Origin: Thermoleophilia bacterium
GTDB lineage: Bacteria > Actinomycetota > Thermoleophilia > Miltoncostaeales > Miltoncostaeaceae
Reading direction: 5' to 3'
Assembly (NCBI GenBank): GCA_020848615.1
Contig: JADLHW010000063.1
Coordinates: 22,588-86,587 of the forward strand
Length of the DNA stretch: 64,000 nt
The notes beneath the pieces were generated by a model. That model ran no database searches. It was not told the origin of the DNA and worked only from the letters and a program-made list of their open reading frames with translations. Position 1 is the first letter of the stretch. Every line of letters begins with the position of its first letter. A program made the position numbers and the translations under genes. Positions 45,198 to 52,859 of the stretch are shown here, piece after piece.

Positions 45198-45294
45198 CCC
45201 CCGGGGGCCGCCCGGCGTGACACACCGGCGGTTCCGTGCGACGATGCCCGGCGGCCGAACCCCGCCACCAACGCACCGCAGCCCCCGGGCGACG

Positions 45295-46062
45295 ATGGAC
45301 ATCGGCAACACACTCCGCGACGCACGCCGCCGCAAGGACCTCGGTCTTCCCGACTGCGAGGCCGCCACCCGCATCCGCGGGCGCTACCTCACGGCCCTGG
45401 AGGACGAGCGCTTCGAGCTGCTCCCGGAGCCGGCCTACGCCCGGGCGTTCCTGCGGACGTACGCGACGTTCCTGGACCTGGACCCCCGGCCCCTGCTGGA
45501 GGAGCTCGACGAGCGCCTCGGCGGGCCGGCCGGCGAGGAGGCGCGGCCGGCGCCGTCGCGGCCGCGGCCGGTGCGCGTCCCCCGTGGCCGGCGGCGCGGG
45601 CCGGGCCGCGTGGGCCTGCTGCTGGCGGGGGGCGTGGCCGTGGTCGCCGCGGCCGTCTGGCTGGGCGGCAACGACGGCGGCGAACCGGCCCTGTCGATCG
45701 CACAGGTGCCGACCACGCCCGGTGACGGGCCCGGCTCCGGCGGGACGACGACCGCCCGGACGGCGCCGGTGGTCACGCCGCCCGCGTCCCGGCCCACGCG
45801 GAACACCGCGGCCAGCCTGCGCCTCGCCGGGACCGCACCGGACGGCAGCTGGGTGCAGGTGCGCCGCGCCGGGCCGAACGGGCCGGTCGTGTTCGAGGGG
45901 ATGATCGGGGCCGGCGATGCCCGGTCCTTCCGCCTCGCCACCAGGCTGTGGATGCGCGTGGGGTGGGGGCCCTCGCTGCGGGCGACCGTGGGCGGCCGCG
46001 TGCAGCCGCTCCCCGACGGGACCTCCGAGGTCACCGTCACCAGCGCCGGCATCTCCAGCTGA
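45295..46062 (+). CDS. RodZ-like helix-turn-helix membrane protein
   Basis: 255 residues. An N-terminal HTH_25 domain (MDIGNTLRDARRRKDLGLPDCEAATRIRGRYLTALEDERFELLPEPAYARAFLRTYA), an Arg/Pro-rich linker, one membrane helix (VGLLLAGGVAVVAAAVWLG), a Thr/Pro linker and a C-terminal beta domain of DUF4115 type (GSWVQVRRAGPNGPVVFEGMIGAGDARSF). RodZ links the cell-shape machinery to the membrane. ATG 45295 is the family start. The next gene starts 1 nt after its stop. Confidence 0.88.
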   Translation: MDIGNTLRDARRRKDLGLPDCEAATRIRGRYLTALEDERFELLPEPAYARAFLRTYATFLDLDPRPLLEELDERLGGPAGEEARPAPSRPRPVRVPRGRRRGPGRVGLLLAGGVAVVAAAVWLGGNDGGEPALSIAQVPTTPGDGPGSGGTTTARTAPVVTPPASRPTRNTAASLRLAGTAPDGSWVQVRRAGPNGPVVFEGMIGAGDARSFRLATRLWMRVGWGPSLRATVGGRVQPLPDGTSEVTVTSAGISS

Positions 46063-46063
46063 C

Positions 46064-46435
46064 GTGGACCGGGCGGAACGCGCGGCGGGGCTCGGGGCCC
46101 TGGCCGGCGGCGTCGCGGCCCTCGCGGCGGGCACCGGCCTCCTGTCGCTGCGCCACGATCCGCGCTGGGCGCGGGACCTGGGCGATTTGGCGGTGCACGC
46201 CCAGCTGATGCTGGTGGTGGGCACCGTCGCCCTCGCCGGCGCCCTGCTGGGCCTGTGCGCCGGCACCCGGCGGCCCGCGGCGTTCGCCGGGGCGCTGATG
46301 CTCACCGCGATGCTCGCCACCCCCGCGCTGGTTGCCGGCGCTCGCCTGGGGCCGGTGGCGGCGGGGCTGGTTGCGATCTGCGCGCCGCTGGTGGGCGTGC
46401 CGCTGGGCGCGCGACTGGGGCGGGGGACCGTCTAG
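46064..46435 (+). CDS. Hypothetical membrane protein (123 aa)
   Basis: 123 residues, Ala/Gly/Leu-rich, four predicted membrane helices (ALAGGVAALAAGTGLL, LMLVVGTVALAGALLGL, AAFAGALMLTAMLATPAL, VAAGLVAICAPLVGVPL). The GTG follows the RodZ-like gene's stop by 1 nt, so it is co-translated with it. Its TAG stop overlaps the convergent M42 gene's TAG in the tetranucleotide CTAG. The family is unknown. Confidence 0.7.
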   Translation: MDRAERAAGLGALAGGVAALAAGTGLLSLRHDPRWARDLGDLAVHAQLMLVVGTVALAGALLGLCAGTRRPAAFAGALMLTAMLATPALVAGARLGPVAAGLVAICAPLVGVPLGARLGRGTV

Positions 46436-47475
46436 GAGTCGCGCGGGAGCTCGTGCACGCGCTCCACCAGCGCGGCCACGAGGTCGATGCACGCCCGCAC
46501 GTCGTCCGGGTGGACCGCCTCCACGGAGGAGTGGCCGTACCGCTGCGGGATCGACACGCACCCCGCGATGCTGCCCTCGCCCGAGAGCTGCAGCGACGCG
46601 GTGTCGGTGCCGCCCTTGTCGGACACGTGGAACTGGTGGGGGATGTCCCGCTCCACCGCGAGGGACTCCAGGAGGTCGACCAGGGCGCGGGAGCCGATCG
46701 CGCTGGCGTCCATCACCCGGATCGCGGCGCCCGCGCCGAGCTTCGTGCCGCCGCCCTTCTGGCCGGGGCCGTCCCCGGACGGGCACGTGTCGATCGCCAG
46801 GCCCACGTGCGGCCGCACCCGCCCCGCGGCGGCGCGGGCGCCGCGCAGGCCCACCTCCTCCTGCACCGTGGCCGCCGCGATCACCTCGGTGGGCGAGGGG
46901 CCGGCGGCCCGCATGGCCTCCAGCATCACGAACACGCCCACGCGGTCGTCCAGCGCCTTGCAGGTCACCAGGTCCCCCAGGGTGCGGAGCGTCCGCACGC
47001 GGGTGACCACGTCGCCGGGGCGCACGAGCTCCCGCACCCGGTCGGCGGAGCGGCCGGTGTCGACGACGAGGTCCTCCAGCTTGGGGGCCTTCCCGCGCGC
47101 GTCGGCGTCCAGGACGTGCACCGGCGGCGTGCCGACCACGCCGTCCAGCGGCTCCCGGCCGTGCACCAGCACGCGCTGGCTCACCAGGGTGCGGGCATCC
47201 CAGCCGCCCAGCGGGATGACGCGCACGAACCCCGAGGACTCGTCCACCGCGGTGACCATCAGCCCGATCTCGTCCATGTGCGCGGCGAGCATCAGCCGGC
47301 CCGGCGTCCCCCCGCCGTTCGCCGCCGCGCGCGTGCCGAGCAGGGACCCCAGGGGGTCCGTCTCGACCCGGTCGCACACCGCCTCCAGCTCGGGGCGGAC
47401 GATCGCCGCGACGGCCTCCTCGCGGCCGGACGGTCCGTGGGCCTCGGCGAGCCGGGCGAGCAGGTCCATGCGCAT
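46432..47475 (-). CDS. M42 family metallopeptidase (aminopeptidase)
   Basis: 347 residues. Di-metal aminopeptidase of the FrvX/glutamyl-aminopeptidase group: AAHMDEIGLMVT (first metal His/Asp), CKALDDRVGVFVMLEAM, ATVQEEVGLRGA (catalytic Glu and metal Glu), LAIDTCPSGD, and HVSDKGGTDTASLQLSGEG with IPQRYGHSSVEAV. It trims N-terminal residues from peptides, often as a dodecamer. ATG 47475 has TAGGGT 7 nt upstream (leaderless); ATG 47469 is an alternative. Confidence 0.94.
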   Translation of the reverse strand: MRMDLLARLAEAHGPSGREEAVAAIVRPELEAVCDRVETDPLGSLLGTRAAANGGGTPGRLMLAAHMDEIGLMVTAVDESSGFVRVIPLGGWDARTLVSQRVLVHGREPLDGVVGTPPVHVLDADARGKAPKLEDLVVDTGRSADRVRELVRPGDVVTRVRTLRTLGDLVTCKALDDRVGVFVMLEAMRAAGPSPTEVIAAATVQEEVGLRGARAAAGRVRPHVGLAIDTCPSGDGPGQKGGGTKLGAGAAIRVMDASAIGSRALVDLLESLAVERDIPHQFHVSDKGGTDTASLQLSGEGSIAGCVSIPQRYGHSSVEAVHPDDVRACIDLVAALVERVHELPRDS

Positions 47476-47568
47476 CGCCGGGACCCTACCGCGCGCACCG
47501 GGGCCCGGCGGCGGTCCCGCGCATCGCCGTCCCCACGCCATTCCGGGTCGGTCGAGGCCGTGCCGGCG

Positions 47569-48786
47569 TCAGTCGCCGAGGACCGGAGGGCCGGCGAGGA
47601 GGCGGTCCGGGGTGGCCTCGCGGCCCACCAGGGCGCGGAGCCGGTCGTTCACGTCCCAGAGGTTGACGTTCATCGCCGCGGTGATCAGCCCGCCGCGCAG
47701 CCAGAAGACGACGAAGGCGCCGGTGCCCCCGTCCGGGTCGCCGGGCTCGCCGCGGATCACCACCTCGTCGTCGGCGGAGCCGTGACCGACGTACTCCATG
47801 CCCAGGTCGAACTGGTCGGTGTAGAAGTACGGCTGCCAGTCGTAGCGCTGGTCGCCGCCGAGCAGCACCTGGCCGGCGAGCCGGCCCTGGCGGATCGCGT
47901 TGTCCCAGTGCTCGACCCGCAGCCGGTCGCCCGAGCCGGCCCACACGGCGTTCGCCAGGTCTCCCACCGCGCTGACGTGCGGGTCGGCGGTGCGCAGCCG
48001 CTCGTCGACCAGCACCCCGTTGTCCACCGCGAGGCCCGCGTCCGCGGCGAGCCCGGCGTTCGGCACGGCACCCACGCCGATCACCACCAGGTCCGCCGGC
48101 ACGGTCTGCCCGCCCGCCCGGACCCCGGTCACCCGGTCCTCACCGAGGATCGCCTCCACCGTGACGCCGGTGCGCAACTCGACGCCGTGCCGCCGGTGCA
48201 GGCGCGCGAAGACGTCGCCCAGCAGCGGACCCATCGCCGCACGCAGCGGCACGTCGGCGTACTCCAGCACGGTCACCTCCGCGCCGGCCAGCCGGGCGGC
48301 GGCGGCCACCTCCAGCCCGATCCAACCCGCACCGACCACCACGACCCGGCGCCCGGGCCCGAACGCCGCCCGCAGGGCGAGGCTGTCGCCGATGCGGCGC
48401 AGGGTGTGCACGCCCGGCAGGCGCACGCCCTCGATCGGCGGCACCCGGGGCCGGGCGCCGGTGGCCAGCACCAGGTCGGCGTACGCCAGCTCGACGCCGG
48501 AGGCGAGCCGCACCCGGCGGCCGGCCAGGTCCAGCGCCACCGCCGCGTCGTTCAGGTGGGTGGCCACGCCGTGCTCCCGGTACCAGCCCGGGGGGTGCAC
48601 GTAGAGCGAGTCGGCCTGCGCGCTCCCCTGCAGCACGTCCTTGGACAGGCCGGGGCGCTCGTAGGGGGCCTCACCCTCGTCGCCGACCAGGGCGAGCGGC
48701 CCGTCGTAGCCGCCGTCGCGAAGCGTCGTGAGCACGGTGGCACCGGCCAGGCCGGCTCCCACGACGAGGATCCCCGCGTTGCTCAT
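47569..48786 (-). CDS. FAD-dependent ferredoxin-reductase-like oxidoreductase
   Basis: 405 residues. FAD fold VVGAGLAGATVLTTLR, NAD fold VVVVGAGWIGLEVAAAA, second FAD motif TADPHVSAVGDLAN, and a C-terminal reductase domain (VEHWDNAIRQGRLAGQVLLG, PYFYTDQFDLGMEYVGHG). This is the putidaredoxin/rubredoxin reductase type serving Rieske oxygenases or P450s. No ferredoxin, oxygenase or P450 gene is beside it, so its partner lies elsewhere. It has an SD-like GAGGGCG before the ATG. Confidence 0.93.
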   Translation of the reverse strand: MSNAGILVVGAGLAGATVLTTLRDGGYDGPLALVGDEGEAPYERPGLSKDVLQGSAQADSLYVHPPGWYREHGVATHLNDAAVALDLAGRRVRLASGVELAYADLVLATGARPRVPPIEGVRLPGVHTLRRIGDSLALRAAFGPGRRVVVVGAGWIGLEVAAAARLAGAEVTVLEYADVPLRAAMGPLLGDVFARLHRRHGVELRTGVTVEAILGEDRVTGVRAGGQTVPADLVVIGVGAVPNAGLAADAGLAVDNGVLVDERLRTADPHVSAVGDLANAVWAGSGDRLRVEHWDNAIRQGRLAGQVLLGGDQRYDWQPYFYTDQFDLGMEYVGHGSADDEVVIRGEPGDPDGGTGAFVVFWLRGGLITAAMNVNLWDVNDRLRALVGREATPDRLLAGPPVLGD

Positions 48787-48871
48787 CGCCCTCGACCTCC
48801 CGTCCGTAGCCGCGTCCCTCGCGGTCCGCCGACGCCGCCCGGCGGTCGGTCACCTCGGCGGTCGATTTCGA

Positions 48872-49342
48872 TTACCCGTTGCCCCGGTTCTCATGCGGGT
48901 CGCATCGAGCGGTGCCGCGTGGGTCCAGCAGGGCCAGGCGGGGAGGGACGACGGAGGGAGGGGGGCCGCCGTCCCGGTCCCAGGAGGCGAAGGCCACATG
49001 GAGGGCGGCGTGGGCCGCGGGGAGGTCCGTCCAGTCGAGGCCCAGCTCGCCCGGGGCGACGTCGTGGAGGCGGCTCCAGGCGCGAGCCAGCAGCACGCGG
49101 GCGCCGTGCGGGTTGCCGCGGCGGTGATGCTCCAGCGAGACGGCGAGCTGGATGAGGCCCTGGAGCAGCACCATGGCGCGGTCGTCCGGCCGGCGGCGCC
49201 ACACCGCCTCGAGCTCCTCGTGGGCGTCGAAGTACGCCCCGGCCCGGCAGCACGTCAGGTAGCGGGCGAGGGCTCCGCGTCGGGCGGCCGCGTCGCCGCC
49301 AGCATCGGGAACGGGTCCATCGACGTGCCGCGGCGGGTCCAT
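48872..49342 (-). CDS. DUF309 domain protein
   Basis: About 156 residues. The DUF309 core is ARYLTCCRAGAYFDAHEELEAVWRRRPDDRAMVLLQGLIQLAVSLEHHRRGNPHGARVLL, an all-helical fold with the AHE(E/V)LE motif; function unknown, sometimes next to sporulation or RNA genes. The 5' end overlaps the LytM-like gene by 88 nt if ATG 49342 is used (SD-like GGTGA at 4 nt). A CTG at 49258 would give a CTGA overlap but leaves the domain short of its usual first helix. The start is therefore uncertain. Confidence 0.8.
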   Translation of the reverse strand: MDPPRHVDGPVPDAGGDAAARRGALARYLTCCRAGAYFDAHEELEAVWRRRPDDRAMVLLQGLIQLAVSLEHHRRGNPHGARVLLARAWSRLHDVAPGELGLDWTDLPAAHAALHVAFASWDRDGGPPPSVVPPRLALLDPRGTARCDPHENRGNG

Positions 49343-50406
49343 GCGATCACCAGGCTCCCCGTCGACCGGCCCAGGGGCTGGCCCATCGCCACGCGGGCCC
49401 CGTGGCTCACGCCGGGCGCATAGCTGGCGAGCGGCCCGTACCCGACCCGGTTGCCGTCCTCGCGGACGATCCAGAACGCCACGCCCTGCGCCCGCTCCGT
49501 GGCGGTGCCCGCCACCAGCCGGCCCTCCACGGCGGCCACCACATGCGTCATCGCGGCGGTCGCGACGCCGACCCCGCACAGGTCCTGCACGGAGCAGGTG
49601 GCGTCCGCGTACCGGGCCTCGCCGCCCTCGCGGACGGCCAGCGGGAACGCGAAGCCGGTGAGCGTGGCCGACTGGGCGCCCACGGGCGCGTTGCCGCCCC
49701 ACACGGTCACCACGGGCGGACCGTCGCCCACCGACGGGGGCTCGGGCGCCACCGGCGGGACGATGCCGCCGTTCCCCAGGCCGCCGCCGCCCGCGCACGA
49801 GGGCGTGGCGTCCTGATCGGCCAGGAGCGGCCGCCGTGACGGGTCGCCGCCGAGCGCCGCGTAGTACGAGGAGACCCCCGCGGTCCAGTTCCCGTTGAGG
49901 CCGGTCGGGTCGTTCTTGGCGCCGACGGGAGCCCACTTGGCGCCGATCTCGGCGATGGTGTCCCGGCCCTCCGGCAGGTAGTACCTCGCGAGGGTGGACA
50001 CCGCGTAGCGCACGGCGTCGCCCTCGGACGGGAAGACCATGCCGGGTCCCAGCCCGAACGGGTTGTTGATCGCCGCCGCCGGCCCGTAGGTGCCGAGCAT
50101 CGTCTCGTGTGCGGCGATCGCGACGATGAGCCGCGGGTCGATGCCGGACTGCGAGGACACCTCCACCAGGACGGTGCCGAGGCCCGCCATGGGGCTGCCC
50201 GCGTTCAGGAGGATCTGGTCGAGCCCGGCGCTGTCGCCGGGGACGACGCAGGCGAGCGCCGAGTTGGCGTCCGGCAGCTGCACGGACGGCTCGCCCGGCT
50301 TGGGCTTCTGATCCGTGGCGACGGCCAGGCCGGCCCCGCCCCCGATGAGGGCGACGGCGACCGCGGGCCCGACGAGGGCCGTGAGGGCACGGGGAGGGCG
50401 CGACAT
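49255..50406 (-). CDS. Secreted protein: glucosaminidase-like region plus degenerate LytM/M23-like domain
   Basis: 383 residues. Signal peptide MSRPPRALTALVGPAVAVALIGGGAG. Residues about 75-200 look like a glucosaminidase or lysozyme-like domain (SGIDPRLIVAIAAHETMLGTYGPAAAINNPFGLGP, with a candidate catalytic Glu). The last about 130 residues follow the M23/LytM layout (GYGPLASYAPGVSHGARVAMGQPLGRSTGS) but lack the HxxxD and HxH zinc ligands, so this half is likely inactive. Such domains activate amidases in other bacteria (EnvC/NlpD). ATG 50406 with TAGGAT at 7 nt. The role in wall remodelling is inference. Confidence 0.8.
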   Translation of the reverse strand: MSRPPRALTALVGPAVAVALIGGGAGLAVATDQKPKPGEPSVQLPDANSALACVVPGDSAGLDQILLNAGSPMAGLGTVLVEVSSQSGIDPRLIVAIAAHETMLGTYGPAAAINNPFGLGPGMVFPSEGDAVRYAVSTLARYYLPEGRDTIAEIGAKWAPVGAKNDPTGLNGNWTAGVSSYYAALGGDPSRRPLLADQDATPSCAGGGGLGNGGIVPPVAPEPPSVGDGPPVVTVWGGNAPVGAQSATLTGFAFPLAVREGGEARYADATCSVQDLCGVGVATAAMTHVVAAVEGRLVAGTATERAQGVAFWIVREDGNRVGYGPLASYAPGVSHGARVAMGQPLGRSTGSLVIAWTRRGTSMDPFPMLAATRPPDAEPSPAT

Positions 50407-50429
50407 CAGGACAATCCTATGCCCGTTTC

Positions 50430-50478
50430 CGGACATTCCAGTAGGGCGGCCGGTTACGGTGTAACGCCGGAATGTCCG
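50430..50478. promoter_or_regulatory. Nested dyads between divergent genes
   Basis: CGGACATTCC (50430) and GGAATGTCCG (50469) are a perfect 10-bp inverted repeat 29 bp apart, the second overlapping the small gene's ATG. Between them GTTAC-GGT-GTAAC is a 5-bp dyad carrying a TACGGT -10-like hexamer. Probably a control region for one or both genes. Confidence 0.5.
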
Positions 50479-50657
50479 ATTCGCCGCCACGCCGTACCAT
50501 CGGCATCGCCCTCGCCGGCCTGACGCTCGCGCTCTTCGCCCTGCAGCTGGTGTCGCTGGCGATGGGCTGGTTCGAGGTCGCGGCGGCCTGCGCCGCCGTC
50601 TTCGTGGCGGGCTGGTTCGCGCTGAGGTCCTGGCAGCGGCGGGCCCGGGCGGGCTAG
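50472..50657 (+). CDS. Small membrane protein (61 aa)
   Basis: 61 residues with two membrane helices (IGIALAGLTLALFALQLVSLAM and VAAACAAVFVAGWFAL) and a basic end (RSWQRRARAG). No SD; the start lies inside a 10-bp dyad and TACGGT is 11 nt upstream. Its TAG stop overlaps the convergent O-methyltransferase TAG in CTAG. The family is not recognised. Confidence 0.65.
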   Translation: MSDSPPRRTIGIALAGLTLALFALQLVSLAMGWFEVAAACAAVFVAGWFALRSWQRRARAG

Positions 50658-51301
50658 CCGCGGACGACGCTGACCGTGACGCCGTCGCCCACCGCCAGCA
50701 CGGCGGTGGACAGCCGCGGATGGTCGATCGCCGCGCGGGTGAACGCCCGCAGCGCCTCCGCATGCTCACCCGGGCGTTCCGCGACCACCTCGCCGTCGTA
50801 GAGCACGTTGTCGGCGACGATGAACCCGCCGGCACGCACCAGCCGCACCGCGTGCTCCAGGTACGCGGGGTACGCCGGCTTGTCGGCATCGATGTAGCAG
50901 AGGTCGTAGGCGCCGTCCGGGAGCCCCGGCAGCGTCGCCCCCGCCGGACCCCGCATCACGTGCACGCGGTCCGCCAGGCCCGCCGCCGCGAACCACCGCT
51001 CCGCGCGCGTCGCCCGGTGCGGGTCGGCCTCCAGGGTGTCCAGGCGGCCGCCGTCCCGGAGCGCCTCCGCCATCCACGTCGCCGAGATCCCCAGGTACGT
51101 GCCGATCTCCAGCACCCGGCGCCCCCCGGAGGCCGTCACCAGCACCGCGAGCAGCCGGCCCAGCTCGGGGTGGGTCATCATCACCGCGCCCGGGTCGCCA
51201 CGGTTCTCCCCGGTCACGCGCCGCACCAGCGGCGACGGGGCCGCGAGGGCGTCCAGGTACGCCGCCAGGGCGGGCGTCATCTCCACGCGGCCGTCGGACA
51301 T
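50654..51301 (-). CDS. SAM-dependent O-methyltransferase (CCoAOMT/COMT-like)
   Basis: 215 residues. Core RRVLEIGTYLGISATWMAEAL (motif I), LDTLEADPHRATRAERWF, CYIDADKPAYPAYLEHAVRLVRAGGFIVADNVLYDG (metal-binding Asp and Asn), HPRLSTAVLAVGDGVTVSV. A Mg2+-dependent class acting on catechols or other diols. It is the last gene of an operon with an ABC-2 exporter (ATGA overlap), so methylation and export may act on one small molecule; that is inference. Confidence 0.93.
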   Translation of the reverse strand: MSDGRVEMTPALAAYLDALAAPSPLVRRVTGENRGDPGAVMMTHPELGRLLAVLVTASGGRRVLEIGTYLGISATWMAEALRDGGRLDTLEADPHRATRAERWFAAAGLADRVHVMRGPAGATLPGLPDGAYDLCYIDADKPAYPAYLEHAVRLVRAGGFIVADNVLYDGEVVAERPGEHAEALRAFTRAAIDHPRLSTAVLAVGDGVTVSVVRG

Positions 51302-52080
51302 CAGTCCCTCCCGAGCCTGCGGAGCCCGGTGAGCGCCCACACGCCGAGCACCGCCAGCAGCAGGGCGATCGCCCCGAGGCCGGGCCACACCTCGCCCCAG
51401 CCGGCGCCGCCCAGCTCGGTGGCGCGGGACGCCTCCAGGATGCGGGTCACCGGGTTCCAGTCGGCGACGGTGCGCAGCCAGCCGTGCTGCAGCTCCCGCG
51501 GGGCGTAGGCCACGGAGGTGAAGATCGCGATGAACACCACCAGCTGCATGAGCGGCGCCGCCTGCACCGTGCGGGCCCGCAGCGCGACGCCCATGGACCA
51601 CAGCGACGTGGCCACGCCGAAGCCGGCGGCCATCACGTAGACGATGACCGTGCCGATGAGCCCCGGCGGGGTGACCCCGCCGATGGTCCCGGCGATGAGC
51701 ACGACGGTGGTGGTGAACAGGCTGCGCATGCCGGCGGCGGTGAACGGCCCGGCCACCAGCGACAGGCGCGGGGCCGGGCTGCTGACGAGCCGGTCCAGGA
51801 AGCCGCCCTCGATGTCACGGGCGAGCGTGGTGCCGGCGTTCACGCCCGCGAACCCCGCCCCCATGACCGTGGCGAACGGGATGGTGAACGCCAGGTAGCT
51901 GCCGGTGCCGATGGGCAGGGCCCCCACGCCGTGGAACGCGCCGGAGGTCGCCACCAGGATGAACAGCGGCATCACCAGGGAGGGGATGAACACCGACGGC
52001 ATGCGGCGCACCAGGATGATGGCCCGCCAGGCGAGCATCCCGCTGACCGCCGCGGTGCGTGCCAGGGTCCCGCCGGCCAT
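51301..52080 (-). CDS. ABC-2 type exporter permease 2 (DrrB-like)
   Basis: 259 residues, six membrane helices of ABC-2 type, with FLDRLVSSPAPRLSLVAGPFTAAGMRSL resembling the conserved ABC-2 loop. The ATG overlaps the upstream permease stop as ATGA and its stop overlaps the methyltransferase ATG. It is the same length as permease 1 and shares the DxERGFFDRLVTSP-like element, so the two are paralogues. Confidence 0.92.
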   Translation of the reverse strand: MAGGTLARTAAVSGMLAWRAIILVRRMPSVFIPSLVMPLFILVATSGAFHGVGALPIGTGSYLAFTIPFATVMGAGFAGVNAGTTLARDIEGGFLDRLVSSPAPRLSLVAGPFTAAGMRSLFTTTVVLIAGTIGGVTPPGLIGTVIVYVMAAGFGVATSLWSMGVALRARTVQAAPLMQLVVFIAIFTSVAYAPRELQHGWLRTVADWNPVTRILEASRATELGGAGWGEVWPGLGAIALLLAVLGVWALTGLRRLGRD

Positions 52081-52859
52081 CACACCGCCCCCAGCCGGCG
52101 CCGCAGCGCCAGGGCGCTCCCGCCGACCGTGCACACGGCGAACCCGGCGATGACCGCCAGTGAGATGGCGGCGGCCCCCGGGCGGAACCCCTCGATCACC
52201 TGCGCGCGCATGCCCTCCACCAGGTGGGAGATGGGGTTGACGTCCGCGACGGTCCTGAACCAGCCGCTCATCGTCTCCCGCGGGAAGAACGCCGACGAGA
52301 AGAACATGAAGGCGAAGAACAGCGGGAACGCGCCCTGCACGGCCTCGGTGGACCCGGTGCGCAGCGCCAGGAGGATCCCGAGTCCCCCGATGGGGATCGC
52401 CAGGAGCGCGGCGAGGCCGACGAGCGTGAGGAACCCGGGCACGCCGCCCTCGATGCGCACCCCGAACGCCACGCCGATGAGCACGAACAGGGTGGCCTGG
52501 CAGGCGGCCAGCAGCACCCCGGCGGCCAGCCGGTTGGTGAGCAGCACGATCCGCGAGACCGGTGAGGTGACCAGCCGGTCGAAGAAGCCCCGCTCGATGT
52601 CTCCCGCGAAGAAGGCGCCGGAGGTGACCCCGCCGATCAGCACGCCCTGCAGCACCGTCCCGGAGATCCCGAAGTCCAGGTAGCCGTGCACCTTCGGGAA
52701 GCCCGGGATGAACGCGATGCCGCGGTCGAACGAGGCGGTGAAGATCGCCATGAGCAGCAGGGGGAAGAACAGGGCGGGGAACCAGGACTGCGGCACCTGG
52801 AAGGTCCCGGCGATCGCCCGTCGGGCGAGCGCCCAGGTCTGGCGGAGCGCGAGGCTCAC
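52080..52859 (-). CDS. ABC-2 type exporter permease 1 (DrrB-like)
   Basis: 259 residues. Cytoplasmic start LRQTWALARRAIAGTFQVP, then six helices with GDIERGFFDRLVTSPVSRIVLLTNRLAAG and FFSSAFFPRETMSGWFRTVADVNPISHLVEGMRA, the classic DrrB C-terminal signature. GTG 52859 is in a GTGA overlap with the ATPase gene. It pairs with permease 2 to form the membrane channel. Confidence 0.93.
   Translation of the reverse strand: MSLALRQTWALARRAIAGTFQVPQSWFPALFFPLLLMAIFTASFDRGIAFIPGFPKVHGYLDFGISGTVLQGVLIGGVTSGAFFAGDIERGFFDRLVTSPVSRIVLLTNRLAAGVLLAACQATLFVLIGVAFGVRIEGGVPGFLTLVGLAALLAIPIGGLGILLALRTGSTEAVQGAFPLFFAFMFFSSAFFPRETMSGWFRTVADVNPISHLVEGMRAQVIEGFRPGAAAISLAVIAGFAVCTVGGSALALRRRLGAV

Noticed and set aside
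46255-49155. 966-codon plus-strand ORF
   Set aside because: Antisense of the M42 peptidase and flavoprotein genes; no recognisable domain.
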